DNA of 38,681 nucleotides from Zetaproteobacteria bacterium (GTDB lineage Bacteria > Pseudomonadota > Zetaproteobacteria > Mariprofundales > Mariprofundaceae). The translations under genes and the position numbers were made by a program. The notes under the pieces are model-generated. The model saw only the letters and a program-made list of their open reading frames with translations, had not been told where the DNA came from and did not search any database. The stretch covers positions 1-38,681 of the forward strand of contig QIFG01000043.1 of NCBI GenBank assembly GCA_003228735.1. The letters are read 5' to 3'. Below are positions 9,433 to 17,927 of this stretch, one piece after another. Positions within the stretch are counted from its first letter, which is position 1, and each line of letters opens with the position of its first letter.

Positions 9433-11907
9433 TCAGCTGCTACTTGCCGAACCGGCAATCTTGCCCGGAGCCTGCTCAATGATCTTCGGCGTCAGAAAGA
9501 TCAAGAGCTCGGTACGGTTGTCTACCGTAAGTTTTGTCTTGAACAACCAGCCGAGCAGCGGAATGTCCATGAGAAACGGCACGCCTTGCTCCGTGACATT
9601 ATCCTCGCGTGTATATATGCCGCCGATAACAACAGTTTCCCCATTATTAAGCAAAATATTTGTTTTGATCTCGTTGGTAGAAATCCCCACCAAGCCAAGA
9701 ACCGTTGCCGCCTTATCCTTGGTTATAAGGATGTCCAGAATGATGTCCTTGTCCGCCGTAATCTGCGGCGTTACCCGGAGTTCCAGCACGGCATCCACCA
9801 GCTCCGTCGTGGCCGGTTCGGTCGTCGTTGCAGGTGTCACGATGGACACCTTTTCACCCGACTTGATATAGGCCTCCTGCATATTGGCCGTAATCAGCCG
9901 GGGACTGGAAACGATTTTGACATCGTTATCGGACTCGGCGGCGGAAAGCTCCAGATCCAGATTGACGGCGCCACTTAATGTGCCAAGCGCAACGCCAATC
10001 GCAGCCCCCGGAGACTCAGTAGCAATGGCTGCAGGAAGATCCACAATAAAGCCTTCTGTTGCTGTCCCCGCGACTCCGCTGGCCGACCCGACATTCACGC
10101 TTGATGGGAATCCATCGCTAAACGAGGGCTCATTAAACTGGCCGCCCCAGCGAATACCAAGATCGCGCGTAAAATTATCGGTAGCCTCGACAATGCGGGC
10201 CTCGATCAGCACCTGCTGAACCGGCTTGTCCAGCACCTCGACCAGCCGCTTGATATTGTTCACCGAGTTTTGCGTATCCACGACGATCAATGTATTGGTG
10301 CGGACATCGGCCTGAATGCTGCCGCGATCCGAAAGCAGCGTGGTGGTGTTTTCCGTTCCTGCGCCTGTTGACCCCGTCGATGTTGTCGTCGTGGCCGACG
10401 TTCCTGCCGCAGGCGTTGACTGCGAACCCTGAAGCATCTCCACCACATCGGTAGCAGTCGCAAAATTCAGCGTGATGTATTCGCTCACCAGCGGCGCCAG
10501 TTCTGCAATGCCCTTCTGCACCTCCAGCCGGGCCTGCTGTTCGGTACGCAGGACATCAAGCGGCACGATGCGCACCACATTGCCCATCTGCTCTTTGCCC
10601 AGGCCGCGCGCAGCAAGAATGAGTTCCAGGGCCTGGTCCCAGGGCACGTCCATAAGCCGCATGGTAAGCGTGCCTGTTACATCATCGGCCATGATGATGT
10701 TCATGCCGCTCATCTCCGCGATCATCTTCAGGGCGTTGCGGATATCAATGTCCTTGAAATCGAAGGTCACCGGTTCACCGGTATAGAGAAGCGCTTCTTT
10801 CTCTGCTCCGGCGGCAGCCTTCGCAAGCGTCACTGCATCCGGCTCCAGCGTTATGGTCAGCACATTTCCACGCTGGAAAGAAGAATAGCTGGCCTTCTCC
10901 CGCAGCCTGGCCACGATGCGAACCTTGTCTCCCGCATTGTAGGCATCCACCTGTGAGACAGCGCCCGGAAAATCGCTCACATCCAGTGAACGCTCCTGCC
11001 CCGGAGCAAGCCTCGCCCTGATGATATCAAGCACGACATTTCCGCCCTGCTCATGCAGATCGACAACCGCATCCGTTGCATCCATGCGAATCACCAGATG
11101 GGAAGTACGCCCATCCGGTTTAAACGCCACATCTTCCACCTTTAGCAAGCCAGCCTTGCGTTCCGCCCCGCTACTGCCGAAACGCACGACCAGCTGACCG
11201 CTGCCGGCATCAATCTGATGCGGCGCCGTAGCTCCCGGCTGCAGATTGACGACCAGGCGGGCGCGTCCTTCCGCCTGTCCGACATTGATGCTGCGGATGC
11301 GCTGCGAGGCAAAGCTGTAGAATTCCTTTGGCAGCCTGGAGACGCCTCCCCAGAAATCCAGAATCATGGTTTTCCCCTGATTGGTGACAAAGGCGTTGTG
11401 GTTTGCATCCATTTGCCTGCCACGCACCACCAGTTCCGTCACTCCCCCCTGATCCCTGACCTCAAGCTCGATCAGTTCGGCAGCGGCTGTCCGGGGTGCG
11501 CCAGCCAATCCGGCCGGAACCGCGGCAAAGCGGATTTGCAAGCCATCCGGCTGCTGTTCAATCTGATAGGTCAGGGAGCGATCCATGCCGATCTCCAGAC
11601 GTACGCCATCCGCTGATGCCACCGGGAAGACACTGGTAACGCCGCCCTGATCGTATTTCAGCGGGCTTACCGCCTGTTCGATGCCGGCCCCCGGGAAATT
11701 CAGCACCAGGCGCGCCGGTGCGCTCAGGTCATAGACCTGATAATCCATGATTTCATCCGTCTGAATGCTGACCACATCCCCATTTGCGGATTTCTCGACG
11801 GTAATGGACTGTATTTGGGCGGCCTGACTGCTGGCCGGCAACAGCAAAACAAACGCCATCCAGACAGATGCCAGCAAAACTGGACGCTGGGTTTTTATAT
11901 CAAACAT
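9433..11907 (-). CDS. pilQ: Type IV pilus secretin PilQ with three AMIN-like domains
   Basis: An 824-residue outer-membrane secretin through which the type IV pilus emerges. A signal peptide ends near SSQA (about residue 29). Three AMIN-like beta domains follow (roughly residues 30-125, 140-245 and 250-360); these bind peptidoglycan in PilQ proteins. The STN/N0 domain (TFDFKDIDIRNALKMIAEMSG), a secretin N1 domain with a Ser/Thr/Gly-rich loop at roughly residues 490-525, and the secretin core come next. The core is recognisable from VLIEARIVEATDNFTRDLGIRWGG through NNGETVVIGGIYTRE to the end. PilP normally tethers PilQ to the inner-membrane complex, but no pilP lies between pilO and pilQ. GGAGG precedes the start. 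Confidence 0.97.
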   Translation of the reverse strand: MFDIKTQRPVLLASVWMAFVLLLPASSQAAQIQSITVEKSANGDVVSIQTDEIMDYQVYDLSAPARLVLNFPGAGIEQAVSPLKYDQGGVTSVFPVASADGVRLEIGMDRSLTYQIEQQPDGLQIRFAAVPAGLAGAPRTAAAELIELEVRDQGGVTELVVRGRQMDANHNAFVTNQGKTMILDFWGGVSRLPKEFYSFASQRIRSINVGQAEGRARLVVNLQPGATAPHQIDAGSGQLVVRFGSSGAERKAGLLKVEDVAFKPDGRTSHLVIRMDATDAVVDLHEQGGNVVLDIIRARLAPGQERSLDVSDFPGAVSQVDAYNAGDKVRIVARLREKASYSSFQRGNVLTITLEPDAVTLAKAAAGAEKEALLYTGEPVTFDFKDIDIRNALKMIAEMSGMNIIMADDVTGTLTMRLMDVPWDQALELILAARGLGKEQMGNVVRIVPLDVLRTEQQARLEVQKGIAELAPLVSEYITLNFATATDVVEMLQGSQSTPAAGTSATTTTSTGSTGAGTENTTTLLSDRGSIQADVRTNTLIVVDTQNSVNNIKRLVEVLDKPVQQVLIEARIVEATDNFTRDLGIRWGGQFNEPSFSDGFPSSVNVGSASGVAGTATEGFIVDLPAAIATESPGAAIGVALGTLSGAVNLDLELSAAESDNDVKIVSSPRLITANMQEAYIKSGEKVSIVTPATTTEPATTELVDAVLELRVTPQITADKDIILDILITKDKAATVLGLVGISTNEIKTNILLNNGETVVIGGIYTREDNVTEQGVPFLMDIPLLGWLFKTKLTVDNRTELLIFLTPKIIEQAPGKIAGSASSS

Positions 11908-11956
11908 TGCTCAAACCTCCGGAACACCTTCGGGCTTAGTGTTCTGTCCCACAAAT

Positions 11957-12628
11957 TCATCGTCCCTTCCTGCCGCCTTTTTTATCATCTTTGCCAGCCT
12001 TGCCTGCCTCGGCAGACTCAACAAAGCGATAGGTGACTGCAAGACCTGAGATATCAAGCGGCAACTGCCCGGCAGGGGCTCTCCCCTCCGCCACTGCCTG
12101 ATTATCCAGATCAATCTTCAGGCTTTTCACATCGACAATCCTTGGCATTTCACCGACGCGATTCAGAAATGTCATCAACTGCCGGTAGGTTCCTGATATC
12201 TCCACCTCAACCGGCACCTCCGCATAAAACTGTTTGGGAACCTCACTGACAGGCCTGAACACCCTGAAGAAAAGGCCTGATTCCGTGCCCGCCCTGGAAA
12301 CGCCTTCCAGTAAATCGGGAATCTGGGATTTCTCGGGCAGCATCTTCAAGGCAACATTCAACTGCTTTTCCAGTTGCGCATATTCTTCCTGTTTGCGCGG
12401 CAGGTTGGTTGCCAGCCGGCGATTCTTTTCCAGCATATGGCGCCGATCATCAACATTGGTCTGCGCCTGCTCAATTTCCTCGTAAAGCGGCATCCAGTTC
12501 ATATACATGTACAGGCCGACGAGCAGCACAAAACCACCCGCCAACACCGCGACTTTCTGCCACAATGGAAAAGGCAGGATGGGACGAAGCACATCCAGTT
12601 GGGAAAGGTCGATGGATCCAAGGTTCAC
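11957..12628 (-). CDS. pilO: Type IV pilus alignment-complex protein PilO
   Basis: A 223-residue inner-membrane protein with one transmembrane helix (about residues 28-45), a coiled-coil stretch (EEIEQAQTNVDDRRHMLEKN and onwards) and a periplasmic ferredoxin-like domain. The pattern ALKMLPEKSQIPDLLEGVSRAGTESGLFF, then EVPVEVEISGTYRQLMTFLNRVGEMPRIV, is diagnostic of PilO. It forms a heterodimer with PilN in the platform that aligns the pilus machine. It overlaps pilN by 4 bases. The C-terminus ends in a Lys/Arg/Gly-rich tail with no sign of a PilP fusion. The next gene downstream, after 49 bases, is pilQ. Confidence 0.95.
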   Translation of the reverse strand: MNLGSIDLSQLDVLRPILPFPLWQKVAVLAGGFVLLVGLYMYMNWMPLYEEIEQAQTNVDDRRHMLEKNRRLATNLPRKQEEYAQLEKQLNVALKMLPEKSQIPDLLEGVSRAGTESGLFFRVFRPVSEVPKQFYAEVPVEVEISGTYRQLMTFLNRVGEMPRIVDVKSLKIDLDNQAVAEGRAPAGQLPLDISGLAVTYRFVESAEAGKAGKDDKKGGRKGR

Positions 12629-13209
12629 GCCTTGTTTTCCTCCTCAGCTCCGGGCTCTTGCTGTTCCGGCGGGTCAACCCGCTTCAGGTTAATGTTAAAT
12701 GTCCGGATTGGCACACCATCAATATCCTTACGCTCTATATCTACAAGCCGCACATCGTCAAATAACTCGGAACGTTCAAGTAAACGCAAAAACCTGGCCA
12801 CCGCCCTGTTGCTTTCAGCTATGCCAGATATGCTGAGATTTCCATTTTCATCCTTGATATCCGTCAGCCAGACATTTCCCGGAATATCCATGGAAAAGGA
12901 AACCAGGGTATTCAGCGAACGGAAACGGCCTTTCTGCAGATTTCCCACCACATCCAGCTTGTTCTCCACATCTGTGCGCAGCTTATCCAGATGTTCGATC
13001 TTTCCGAGCACTTCCCTCACTTTCCGGTTCTCTTCAATCAGCCTCGCTTCCTCATCCTGCAACCCGGAAAGCATGCTGCTGTAGATCACATGCAGGCCAA
13101 TGCTCAAGGCAACCGCCAGGCCAAGGACGGCAACAGCGGCCGCGATATGCTGAAGTATCTGCCGCTGCCGTTTGGCCTCGCGGTGGGGCAACAGATTGAT
13201 GCGGATCAT
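12625..13209 (-). CDS. pilN: Type IV pilus assembly protein PilN
   Basis: A 194-residue bitopic inner-membrane protein. The N-terminal MIRINLLPHREAKRQRQ is the cytoplasmic motif that docks into a groove of PilM. It is followed by a transmembrane helix (about residues 22-45), a coiled coil (LQDEEARLIEENRKVREVLG) and a small periplasmic domain with GNVWLTDIKDENGNLSISG. It overlaps pilM and pilO by 4 bases each, implying translational coupling. The motif and neighbours make the call secure. Confidence 0.96.
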   Translation of the reverse strand: MIRINLLPHREAKRQRQILQHIAAAVAVLGLAVALSIGLHVIYSSMLSGLQDEEARLIEENRKVREVLGKIEHLDKLRTDVENKLDVVGNLQKGRFRSLNTLVSFSMDIPGNVWLTDIKDENGNLSISGIAESNRAVARFLRLLERSELFDDVRLVDIERKDIDGVPIRTFNINLKRVDPPEQQEPGAEEENKA

Positions 13210-14273
13210 TTGTCAAAGCTCCGCAAAGCCAATCCCACAGGCACCATCATCATCGGGCCGATTTTCTCCAGATAGGCGGCATCAAATTTGCGGGTCGAAG
13301 ATTGAATGACGGAAAACGGGTTAAGCACTTCGGTCTCAATGCCAAGGCGCTCCTTCATTTCCTGGGCGATACCGGGAATCAGGGCGCAACCCCCGCTGAT
13401 AAACATCTTCTGTACAGGGAGGCCGGCATGGCTGGCCACATAAAAGTCCAGCGAACGCACCAGTTCGGAAGCCAGCCCCTCATAAAAACCCGTCAATGCC
13501 CCCGGGTCGATGGCGGAAAAATCCTTCAGCTTCATCTCTTCAGCGGCCTGGAAGCTGATGTTATGTGCGCTCTGAATCTCTTCCGTCAGATTCTGCCCGC
13601 CGAAAAACTGATCGCGCACAAAGGTTGAGCGGCCATTTCTCAGGATGTTGATGTTTACAAGGTTTGCGCCGATATTGACCAGTGCATGGATCGTCTCTTC
13701 CTGCTGATCTCCGCCATCCGGGGCTTGACCATGAAGAAGCTCAGCGGCGTTTTCCAGGCAGAAGACACAGCAGTCCACACACTTGACTTCCAGTCCGGCC
13801 TCTTTCAGGACGAGTTGATAATCCTCGATGACCTCCCGCTTGCAGGCAGCCAATACAACCTCCATCTGATCGGGGTTATTGGGCGCCTCACCCAGAATCT
13901 GGAAATCCAGAAAAACCTCATCAATGTCATATGGGATATACTCATCGGCCTCGAATGCGATCTGCGACTCAAGTTCAAACTCTGACATGGCCGGCATCAA
14001 TACAGTCTTGATGATCACAGCATTGCCGGATACCGAAAAAGCCACGTTGCGGACAGAAGGCCTGGCGGCAGCCAAGGCATCCTTGAGAGCCTGGGAAACA
14101 ACCATGGAATCAATAATGGTGTTTTCCACGATAGCATCACGGGAAATCTGAACCATTGCCATGGACTCCAGCTTCAGCCCGGAATGACCACGCGACAATT
14201 CCAGCAGTTTGATGCCGGTCGAACTGATATCGATACCCATCAGGCTTTCAGCCTTGTGAGAAAAAAGATCCAA
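13206..14273 (-). CDS. pilM: Type IV pilus actin-like ATPase PilM
   Basis: A FtsA/actin-fold cytoplasmic protein that binds nucleotide and the N-terminus of PilN. Signature segments are MGIDISSTGIKLLELSRG (phosphate 1 region), EYIPYDIDEVFLDFQILG, HALVNIGANLVNINI (phosphate 2) and MFISGGCALIPGIAQEM (adenosine region). I place the start at TTG 14273 because GAGGGG lies a few bases upstream and the product then begins MDLFSHKAESLMGID, like the usual short PilM N-terminus. An ATG at 14300 would add nine residues and has a poorer site. It is the first gene of pilMNOQ-aroK, with a candidate promoter at 14320-14347. Confidence 0.95.
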   Translation of the reverse strand: MDLFSHKAESLMGIDISSTGIKLLELSRGHSGLKLESMAMVQISRDAIVENTIIDSMVVSQALKDALAAARPSVRNVAFSVSGNAVIIKTVLMPAMSEFELESQIAFEADEYIPYDIDEVFLDFQILGEAPNNPDQMEVVLAACKREVIEDYQLVLKEAGLEVKCVDCCVFCLENAAELLHGQAPDGGDQQEETIHALVNIGANLVNINILRNGRSTFVRDQFFGGQNLTEEIQSAHNISFQAAEEMKLKDFSAIDPGALTGFYEGLASELVRSLDFYVASHAGLPVQKMFISGGCALIPGIAQEMKERLGIETEVLNPFSVIQSSTRKFDAAYLEKIGPMMMVPVGLALRSFDK

Positions 14274-14319
14274 TCCGCCCCCCTCGGTTACAGCAAGCAT
14301 GGCTTACACAGAGGGAAAT

Positions 14320-14347
14320 ATAGTATCAAGCTGATATGGGCATGCAA
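14320..14347 (-). promoter_or_regulatory. Candidate sigma-70 promoter for pilMNOQ
   Basis: On the minus strand TTGCAT (14342-14347) and TACTAT (14320-14325) are 16 bases apart, in the 105-base gap before pilM. The match is moderate, and no other pair in the gap is better. Confidence 0.4.
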
Positions 14348-14405
14348 CAAACCTGACGCCATATTCAACCATCTGGGGCAAAAGCCGGCCAAATGAAAGA
14401 GAGCT

Positions 14406-14918
14406 TCAGCGGCCCAGAATTTCCCGTAACGACTTCGGAGACTCGATTGCCGGGGGAGCACCTACCCAGACCCCGCTGCTGCCATCAGCGCATGTGCATG
14501 GCGTTCCGGTCTCAACCAGGGCATCCGATTCCGACTCGCCGGGGCAGGCCCCGCTGGTATCACCATGATCAAGGTGGGCGTCTTCGGCAGATGCGCTGAT
14601 ACTGATCGTATGCTGGGCTGGAGAGCCTGGCTTGTGGCAAAGCGTTACCTTGTCGCTGCTCGAATTACTGTTGGAGTTTGAATTGGAATTGGAGGACACG
14701 GTGCAGTCGCAATAGCCCTGAGGACTGGCTTGACTACTTGAATTACCATTGGAGTTGTCGTTGCCGTTTTCATCACTGTCAGCATAGGCTGAGGGAATGG
14801 CCGCCTCCAGAATAACGGACGTAACCATTGGCTGCGCATTCACCAGCACTGAGGCGAGAATCAACACAACAAACCCGAACACGGGCAGGCTTGATACCTT
14901 ATTCATCAGTTTACTCAT
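14406..14918 (-). CDS. Secreted Asn/Ser-rich six-cysteine protein, paralogue 1
   Basis: I do not recognise a named family. The 170-residue product has an N-terminal hydrophobic signal (about residues 8-28, possibly extending to PSAYA near 46). An acidic Asn/Ser-rich stretch follows, then GYCDCTV, a second Asn/Ser tract of about 15 residues (75-90), and a globular C-terminal module with VTLCHKPG, HLDHGDTSGACPGE and TGTPCTC. Six cysteines suggest three disulfides in the periplasm or outside the cell. By hand count about 70% of the last 79 residues match the paralogue at 19564-20082. AAGGAGC lies five bases upstream of the start. It sits just upstream of pilM on the same strand and diverges from the glycan cluster. 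A surface or pilus-associated glycoprotein is an inference. Confidence 0.8.
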   Translation of the reverse strand: MSKLMNKVSSLPVFGFVVLILASVLVNAQPMVTSVILEAAIPSAYADSDENGNDNSNGNSSSQASPQGYCDCTVSSNSNSNSNSNSSSDKVTLCHKPGSPAQHTISISASAEDAHLDHGDTSGACPGESESDALVETGTPCTCADGSSGVWVGAPPAIESPKSLREILGR

Positions 14919-14939
14919 ATCATGCTCCTTGGCGCAGCA

Positions 14940-14974
14940 ATTATAGTTTACATACCAGCCACATCATAAACTAT
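14940..14974 (-). promoter_or_regulatory. Promoter candidate within an inverted repeat upstream of paralogue 1
   Basis: A perfect minus-strand -10 box TATAAT (14940-14945) overlaps the left arm of the inverted repeat ATAGTTTA (14943-14950) / TAAACTAT (14967-14974). The -35 position has no good match (TTATGA at best). A near-perfect -10 inside a dyad with a weak -35 suggests control by an activator or repressor (inference). The dyad lies between divergent genes and might serve both. Confidence 0.4.
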
Positions 14975-15091
14975 GGCATCGTTCTCATGCGCGACTGTAA
15001 GCCATATCACATTGCTTTTGCATGCTTTTCCGGTAGAAAGCCTCTGCTTTGAAAGCATCCGTCACCTAGGGCCCATCAAAGAGGAGTGGCA

Positions 15092-15814
15092 ATGAAGGAT
15101 TATTCGGGCAAACGTATAACTGTTGTTTGCCCTGTTTATAACGAGGAGGACAACCTGCGCGAGCTGGCCATGCGCATACGCCGGACCCTGGATAGCCATT
15201 ATGGCAAGAATTCCTGGGAGCTGATTCTCGCTGACGATCACAGCACCGATGCAAGCTGGGCGGTGGCCCAATCGCTTGGGCAGGAAGATGCGCGTATCCA
15301 CCCTGTTCTCAATCCGGTTCGCTCAGGCCAAACCGGAGGCTTTGCAACCGGCTTCAGGCACGCAAGCGGAAAAATCGTAGTTACCATGGATGCCGACCTT
15401 CAGGTTCTGCCGGAAGACATCCCCCTGCTGGTGGATGAAATGGATAAGGGCTTCGATCTGGTAAACGCCGTCCGTGCCAAACGGCAGCACGACCCGGCAA
15501 TCAAACTCGCATCCCGCATCTACAATCTGCTGATGAAACTGTTTTTCGAATCGCCGGTCAGCGATGCGGCGAGCAACTTTACTGCCATCCATGCCGAATA
15601 TCTGCAAGAGTTGCCTCTGGTTGCCAACGATCACCGCTATCTGATACCTATCCTTCAGAATCGGGGATTGAAGCGGATCAGTGAAGTGGCTGTCCGCCAT
15701 AAGGAGCGCGCCCGCGGCAAATCAAAGTACAGCCTCATGAAGGCGGTCACAGGATTCCCTGAATTGCTGGCCGTTTACGTCAGAATAAGGAAAGGGGTCT
15801 ATCGATGTCCATAG
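15092..15814 (+). CDS. Family 2 glycosyltransferase, dolichyl/polyprenyl-phosphate sugar synthase-like
   Basis: A 240-residue GT-A fold enzyme. The N-terminal VVCPVYNEEDNLRELAMRI, LILADDHSTDASW and the metal-binding TMDADLQ (DxD) are textbook GT2. GYSKTS-like and RSGQTGGFATGF segments resemble DPM1 and ArnC enzymes, which load a sugar from a nucleotide onto polyprenyl phosphate. There is no C-terminal membrane helix, so it would be a peripheral enzyme like human DPM1. The start at 15092 has GAGGAG five bases upstream; GTG at 15086 is less likely. It is first in a four-gene plus-strand cluster and overlaps the next gene by 10 bases. The polyprenyl acceptor is inferred. Confidence 0.85.
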   Translation: MKDYSGKRITVVCPVYNEEDNLRELAMRIRRTLDSHYGKNSWELILADDHSTDASWAVAQSLGQEDARIHPVLNPVRSGQTGGFATGFRHASGKIVVTMDADLQVLPEDIPLLVDEMDKGFDLVNAVRAKRQHDPAIKLASRIYNLLMKLFFESPVSDAASNFTAIHAEYLQELPLVANDHRYLIPILQNRGLKRISEVAVRHKERARGKSKYSLMKAVTGFPELLAVYVRIRKGVYRCP

Positions 15815-16779
15815 TATTCATCACCGGTGGGGCCGGATTTATAGGGTCGGAGATATCGCGACAGTTGCTGGAGCGCGGCCATAAGGTAGTGCTGTTTGAC
15901 TGCTGGCCCGATTTATCCAATGAGGCCGACCTCATATCGGCCCGTTTTCATGAATACCGCATGGGCCGGATCAAAAACGGCATCACACTTATCAAAGGGG
16001 ATGTCCGGGATCGAAACCAGATTGAGGCATGTCTGTCGAAATACAGGCCGGACTACGCCATCCATCTTGCAGCCATTGCCGATGCCAAAAGAACCGCCAG
16101 CAATCCGGCCATGGCCGAACCGGTTAACCTTTTCGGCGTGCTCAATATGCTGCATGCATTGCGCAATTACCCGGTTCACCGTTTTGTGCTGGCGTCATCA
16201 AGCTTTGTATACGGGCACTTCAAATACCAGCCCGCCGATGAAAAGCACCCGCTGAACCCTCTGGATTCGTACGGATACAGCAAGCACAGCGCGGAAATCA
16301 TGACCCGCGCCTTCTGCGCCGAATATGAAATCGAGCATGTCATCGTGCGCCCTTCCGCCGTCTATGGCTTTGGCGACTCCAACCGGCGCGTATCGCGAAT
16401 CTTTATGGAGCATGCAATCAGCGGCAAACCTCTCATCATCAATCCCAGTGCCGGCAAACTTGATTTCACCTATATAGAGGATATCGCGCAGGGATTCGTG
16501 CTGTCCCTGTTTGCAGGGGAAGCCGCAGGCCATACATTCAACATTACCCGGGGAGAGGCGCGATCCCTGGATGAACTGGCCAACATCATCAAGCTCCGCT
16601 TCCCCGATACCGAAATCAAGGTGACAGAGGACAGCGAAAACGGCCGGCCGGTCAGGGGCACGCTGGATATCTCGGCTGCCCGGCGCATTCTGGGCTACAA
16701 TCCCCGTTATTCCCTGGAGGACGGGATTGAGAAATATGCCGAACAGATGAAATCCCATGCGGAATGGTTCAGGGCCTAA
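15805..16779 (+). CDS. NAD-dependent nucleotide-sugar epimerase/dehydratase (extended SDR)
   Basis: A 324-residue extended short-chain dehydrogenase. The Rossmann motif is FITGGAGFIGSEI at residues 4-16, the DVRDRNQIEACL and HLAAIADAKRT blocks follow, and the catalytic YGYSKHSAE supplies the Tyr-x-x-x-Lys pair. The C-terminal sugar-binding half (RPSAVYGFGDSNRRVSRIF, DFTYIEDIAQG) is like UDP-glucose 4-epimerases and dTDP-glucose 4,6-dehydratases. The exact substrate cannot be read from sequence. With the DegT aminotransferase behind it, production of a keto or epimerised sugar nucleotide for amination is the likely role. The stop TAA shares its last base with the start of the next gene. Confidence 0.88.
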   Translation: MSIVFITGGAGFIGSEISRQLLERGHKVVLFDCWPDLSNEADLISARFHEYRMGRIKNGITLIKGDVRDRNQIEACLSKYRPDYAIHLAAIADAKRTASNPAMAEPVNLFGVLNMLHALRNYPVHRFVLASSSFVYGHFKYQPADEKHPLNPLDSYGYSKHSAEIMTRAFCAEYEIEHVIVRPSAVYGFGDSNRRVSRIFMEHAISGKPLIINPSAGKLDFTYIEDIAQGFVLSLFAGEAAGHTFNITRGEARSLDELANIIKLRFPDTEIKVTEDSENGRPVRGTLDISAARRILGYNPRYSLEDGIEKYAEQMKSHAEWFRA

Positions 16780-17927
16780 TGACTGAACGTGAGGTGCCTC
16801 TCAGCCGGCCTTGCACCGGCGAAGATGAAATTGAGGCCGTCAGTCGCGTCATCCGCTCCGGCTGGCTGGCGCATGGCCCCGAGGTCAAGGCCTTTGAAAG
16901 CGCCTTCGCCGGCTATATCGGGGTAAGCCATGCCGTGGCGCTGAATTCCGCCACCTCGGCCCTGCACCTTGCCCTGATTGCCCACGGTGTCCGTGGCGAG
17001 GTTATTTTACCCTCATTTACCTTCGTGGCCTCCGCAAATGCAGTGGTAACGGCAGGGTGTACGCCTGTGTTCGCCGACATCGACCCGCTATCGCTTTGCA
17101 TCAGCCCTGCCGCCATAGAAGCGAATATCTCGGAGCAGACCATAGCCATCATGCCGGTGCACTTCGGAGGCCGCGCCTCAGACATGGCCCCGATCATGGA
17201 ATTGGCTGAAAAACACGGGCTTATGGTGCTGGAGGATTCGGCGGAGGCCATCGGCGCAACCTGTGATGGACACATGACCGGCTCTTTCGGGGCCGGATGC
17301 TTTTCCTTTTTCCCCACAAAAAATATGGCCTGCGGCGAAGGCGGCATGCTGACCACCGATGATCCCGAATTGGCCGAGCGGATTCGGGCGCTGCGTGGGC
17401 ACGGCATCGCATCCACCACCCATGAACGGCATGGCAGTCATAATCCATGGCGCCGGGAGGCGGTCATGCCGGGCTATAATTTCCGCATGCCGGATGTGCT
17501 CGCCGCCATCGGCAGGGTGCAACTCAAGAAACTCGATTTCATGAATGAACGGCGCTGTGAACATGCGGCATGGCTTGATATGCGGCTCAGGGAATACAAG
17601 GGGGTGCAGACCCCAACTCCCCCGGCAAACGGCAATCATGTCTATCAGATGTACACGGTGGTTCTTGATCCGAAGCTTTATGACAGGAATGCTGTCGTAA
17701 ACCGGATGCGGGAACAGGGAGTTGGCGCAAGCGTCCATTTCGATCCGCCTGTGCACCAGCAGGAATATTACAGGGAGAACTTTCCCCATTCAGCCCTTCC
17801 GGTCACCGAATCCGTTGCCGCATCCATCCTGACATTACCCCTGTTTCCCGACATGACGAAGGCCATGCTTGAAAGGGTGGCCGAGGCCTTTTCGGAGGCT
17901 CTTGCAGCAGGGCAACGGACGTCATGA
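16779..17927 (+). CDS. DegT/DnrJ/EryC1 family PLP sugar aminotransferase
   Basis: A 382-residue fold-type I aminotransferase of the sugar-nucleotide class. Recognisable parts are the opening PLSRPCTGEDEIEAVSRVI with RSGWLAHGPEV, the AVALNSATSALHLAL region, MPVHFGGRASDM, the PLP aspartate region LMVLEDSAEAIG and the Schiff-base lysine in SFFPTKNMACGEGGML. NFRMPDVLAAIGRVQLKKL follows. Such enzymes transaminate 3- or 4-keto sugar nucleotides (as ArnB, PglE and PseC do). ATG at 16779 overlaps the preceding stop as TAATG, which indicates translational coupling. Which carbon is aminated cannot be determined here. Confidence 0.9.
   Translation: MTEREVPLSRPCTGEDEIEAVSRVIRSGWLAHGPEVKAFESAFAGYIGVSHAVALNSATSALHLALIAHGVRGEVILPSFTFVASANAVVTAGCTPVFADIDPLSLCISPAAIEANISEQTIAIMPVHFGGRASDMAPIMELAEKHGLMVLEDSAEAIGATCDGHMTGSFGAGCFSFFPTKNMACGEGGMLTTDDPELAERIRALRGHGIASTTHERHGSHNPWRREAVMPGYNFRMPDVLAAIGRVQLKKLDFMNERRCEHAAWLDMRLREYKGVQTPTPPANGNHVYQMYTVVLDPKLYDRNAVVNRMREQGVGASVHFDPPVHQQEYYRENFPHSALPVTESVAASILTLPLFPDMTKAMLERVAEAFSEALAAGQRTS

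Noticed and set aside
15060-15075. CCTAGGGCCC before the GT2 gene as another MITE-like end
   Set aside because: Only about seven bases match the terminal repeat, which is expected by chance.
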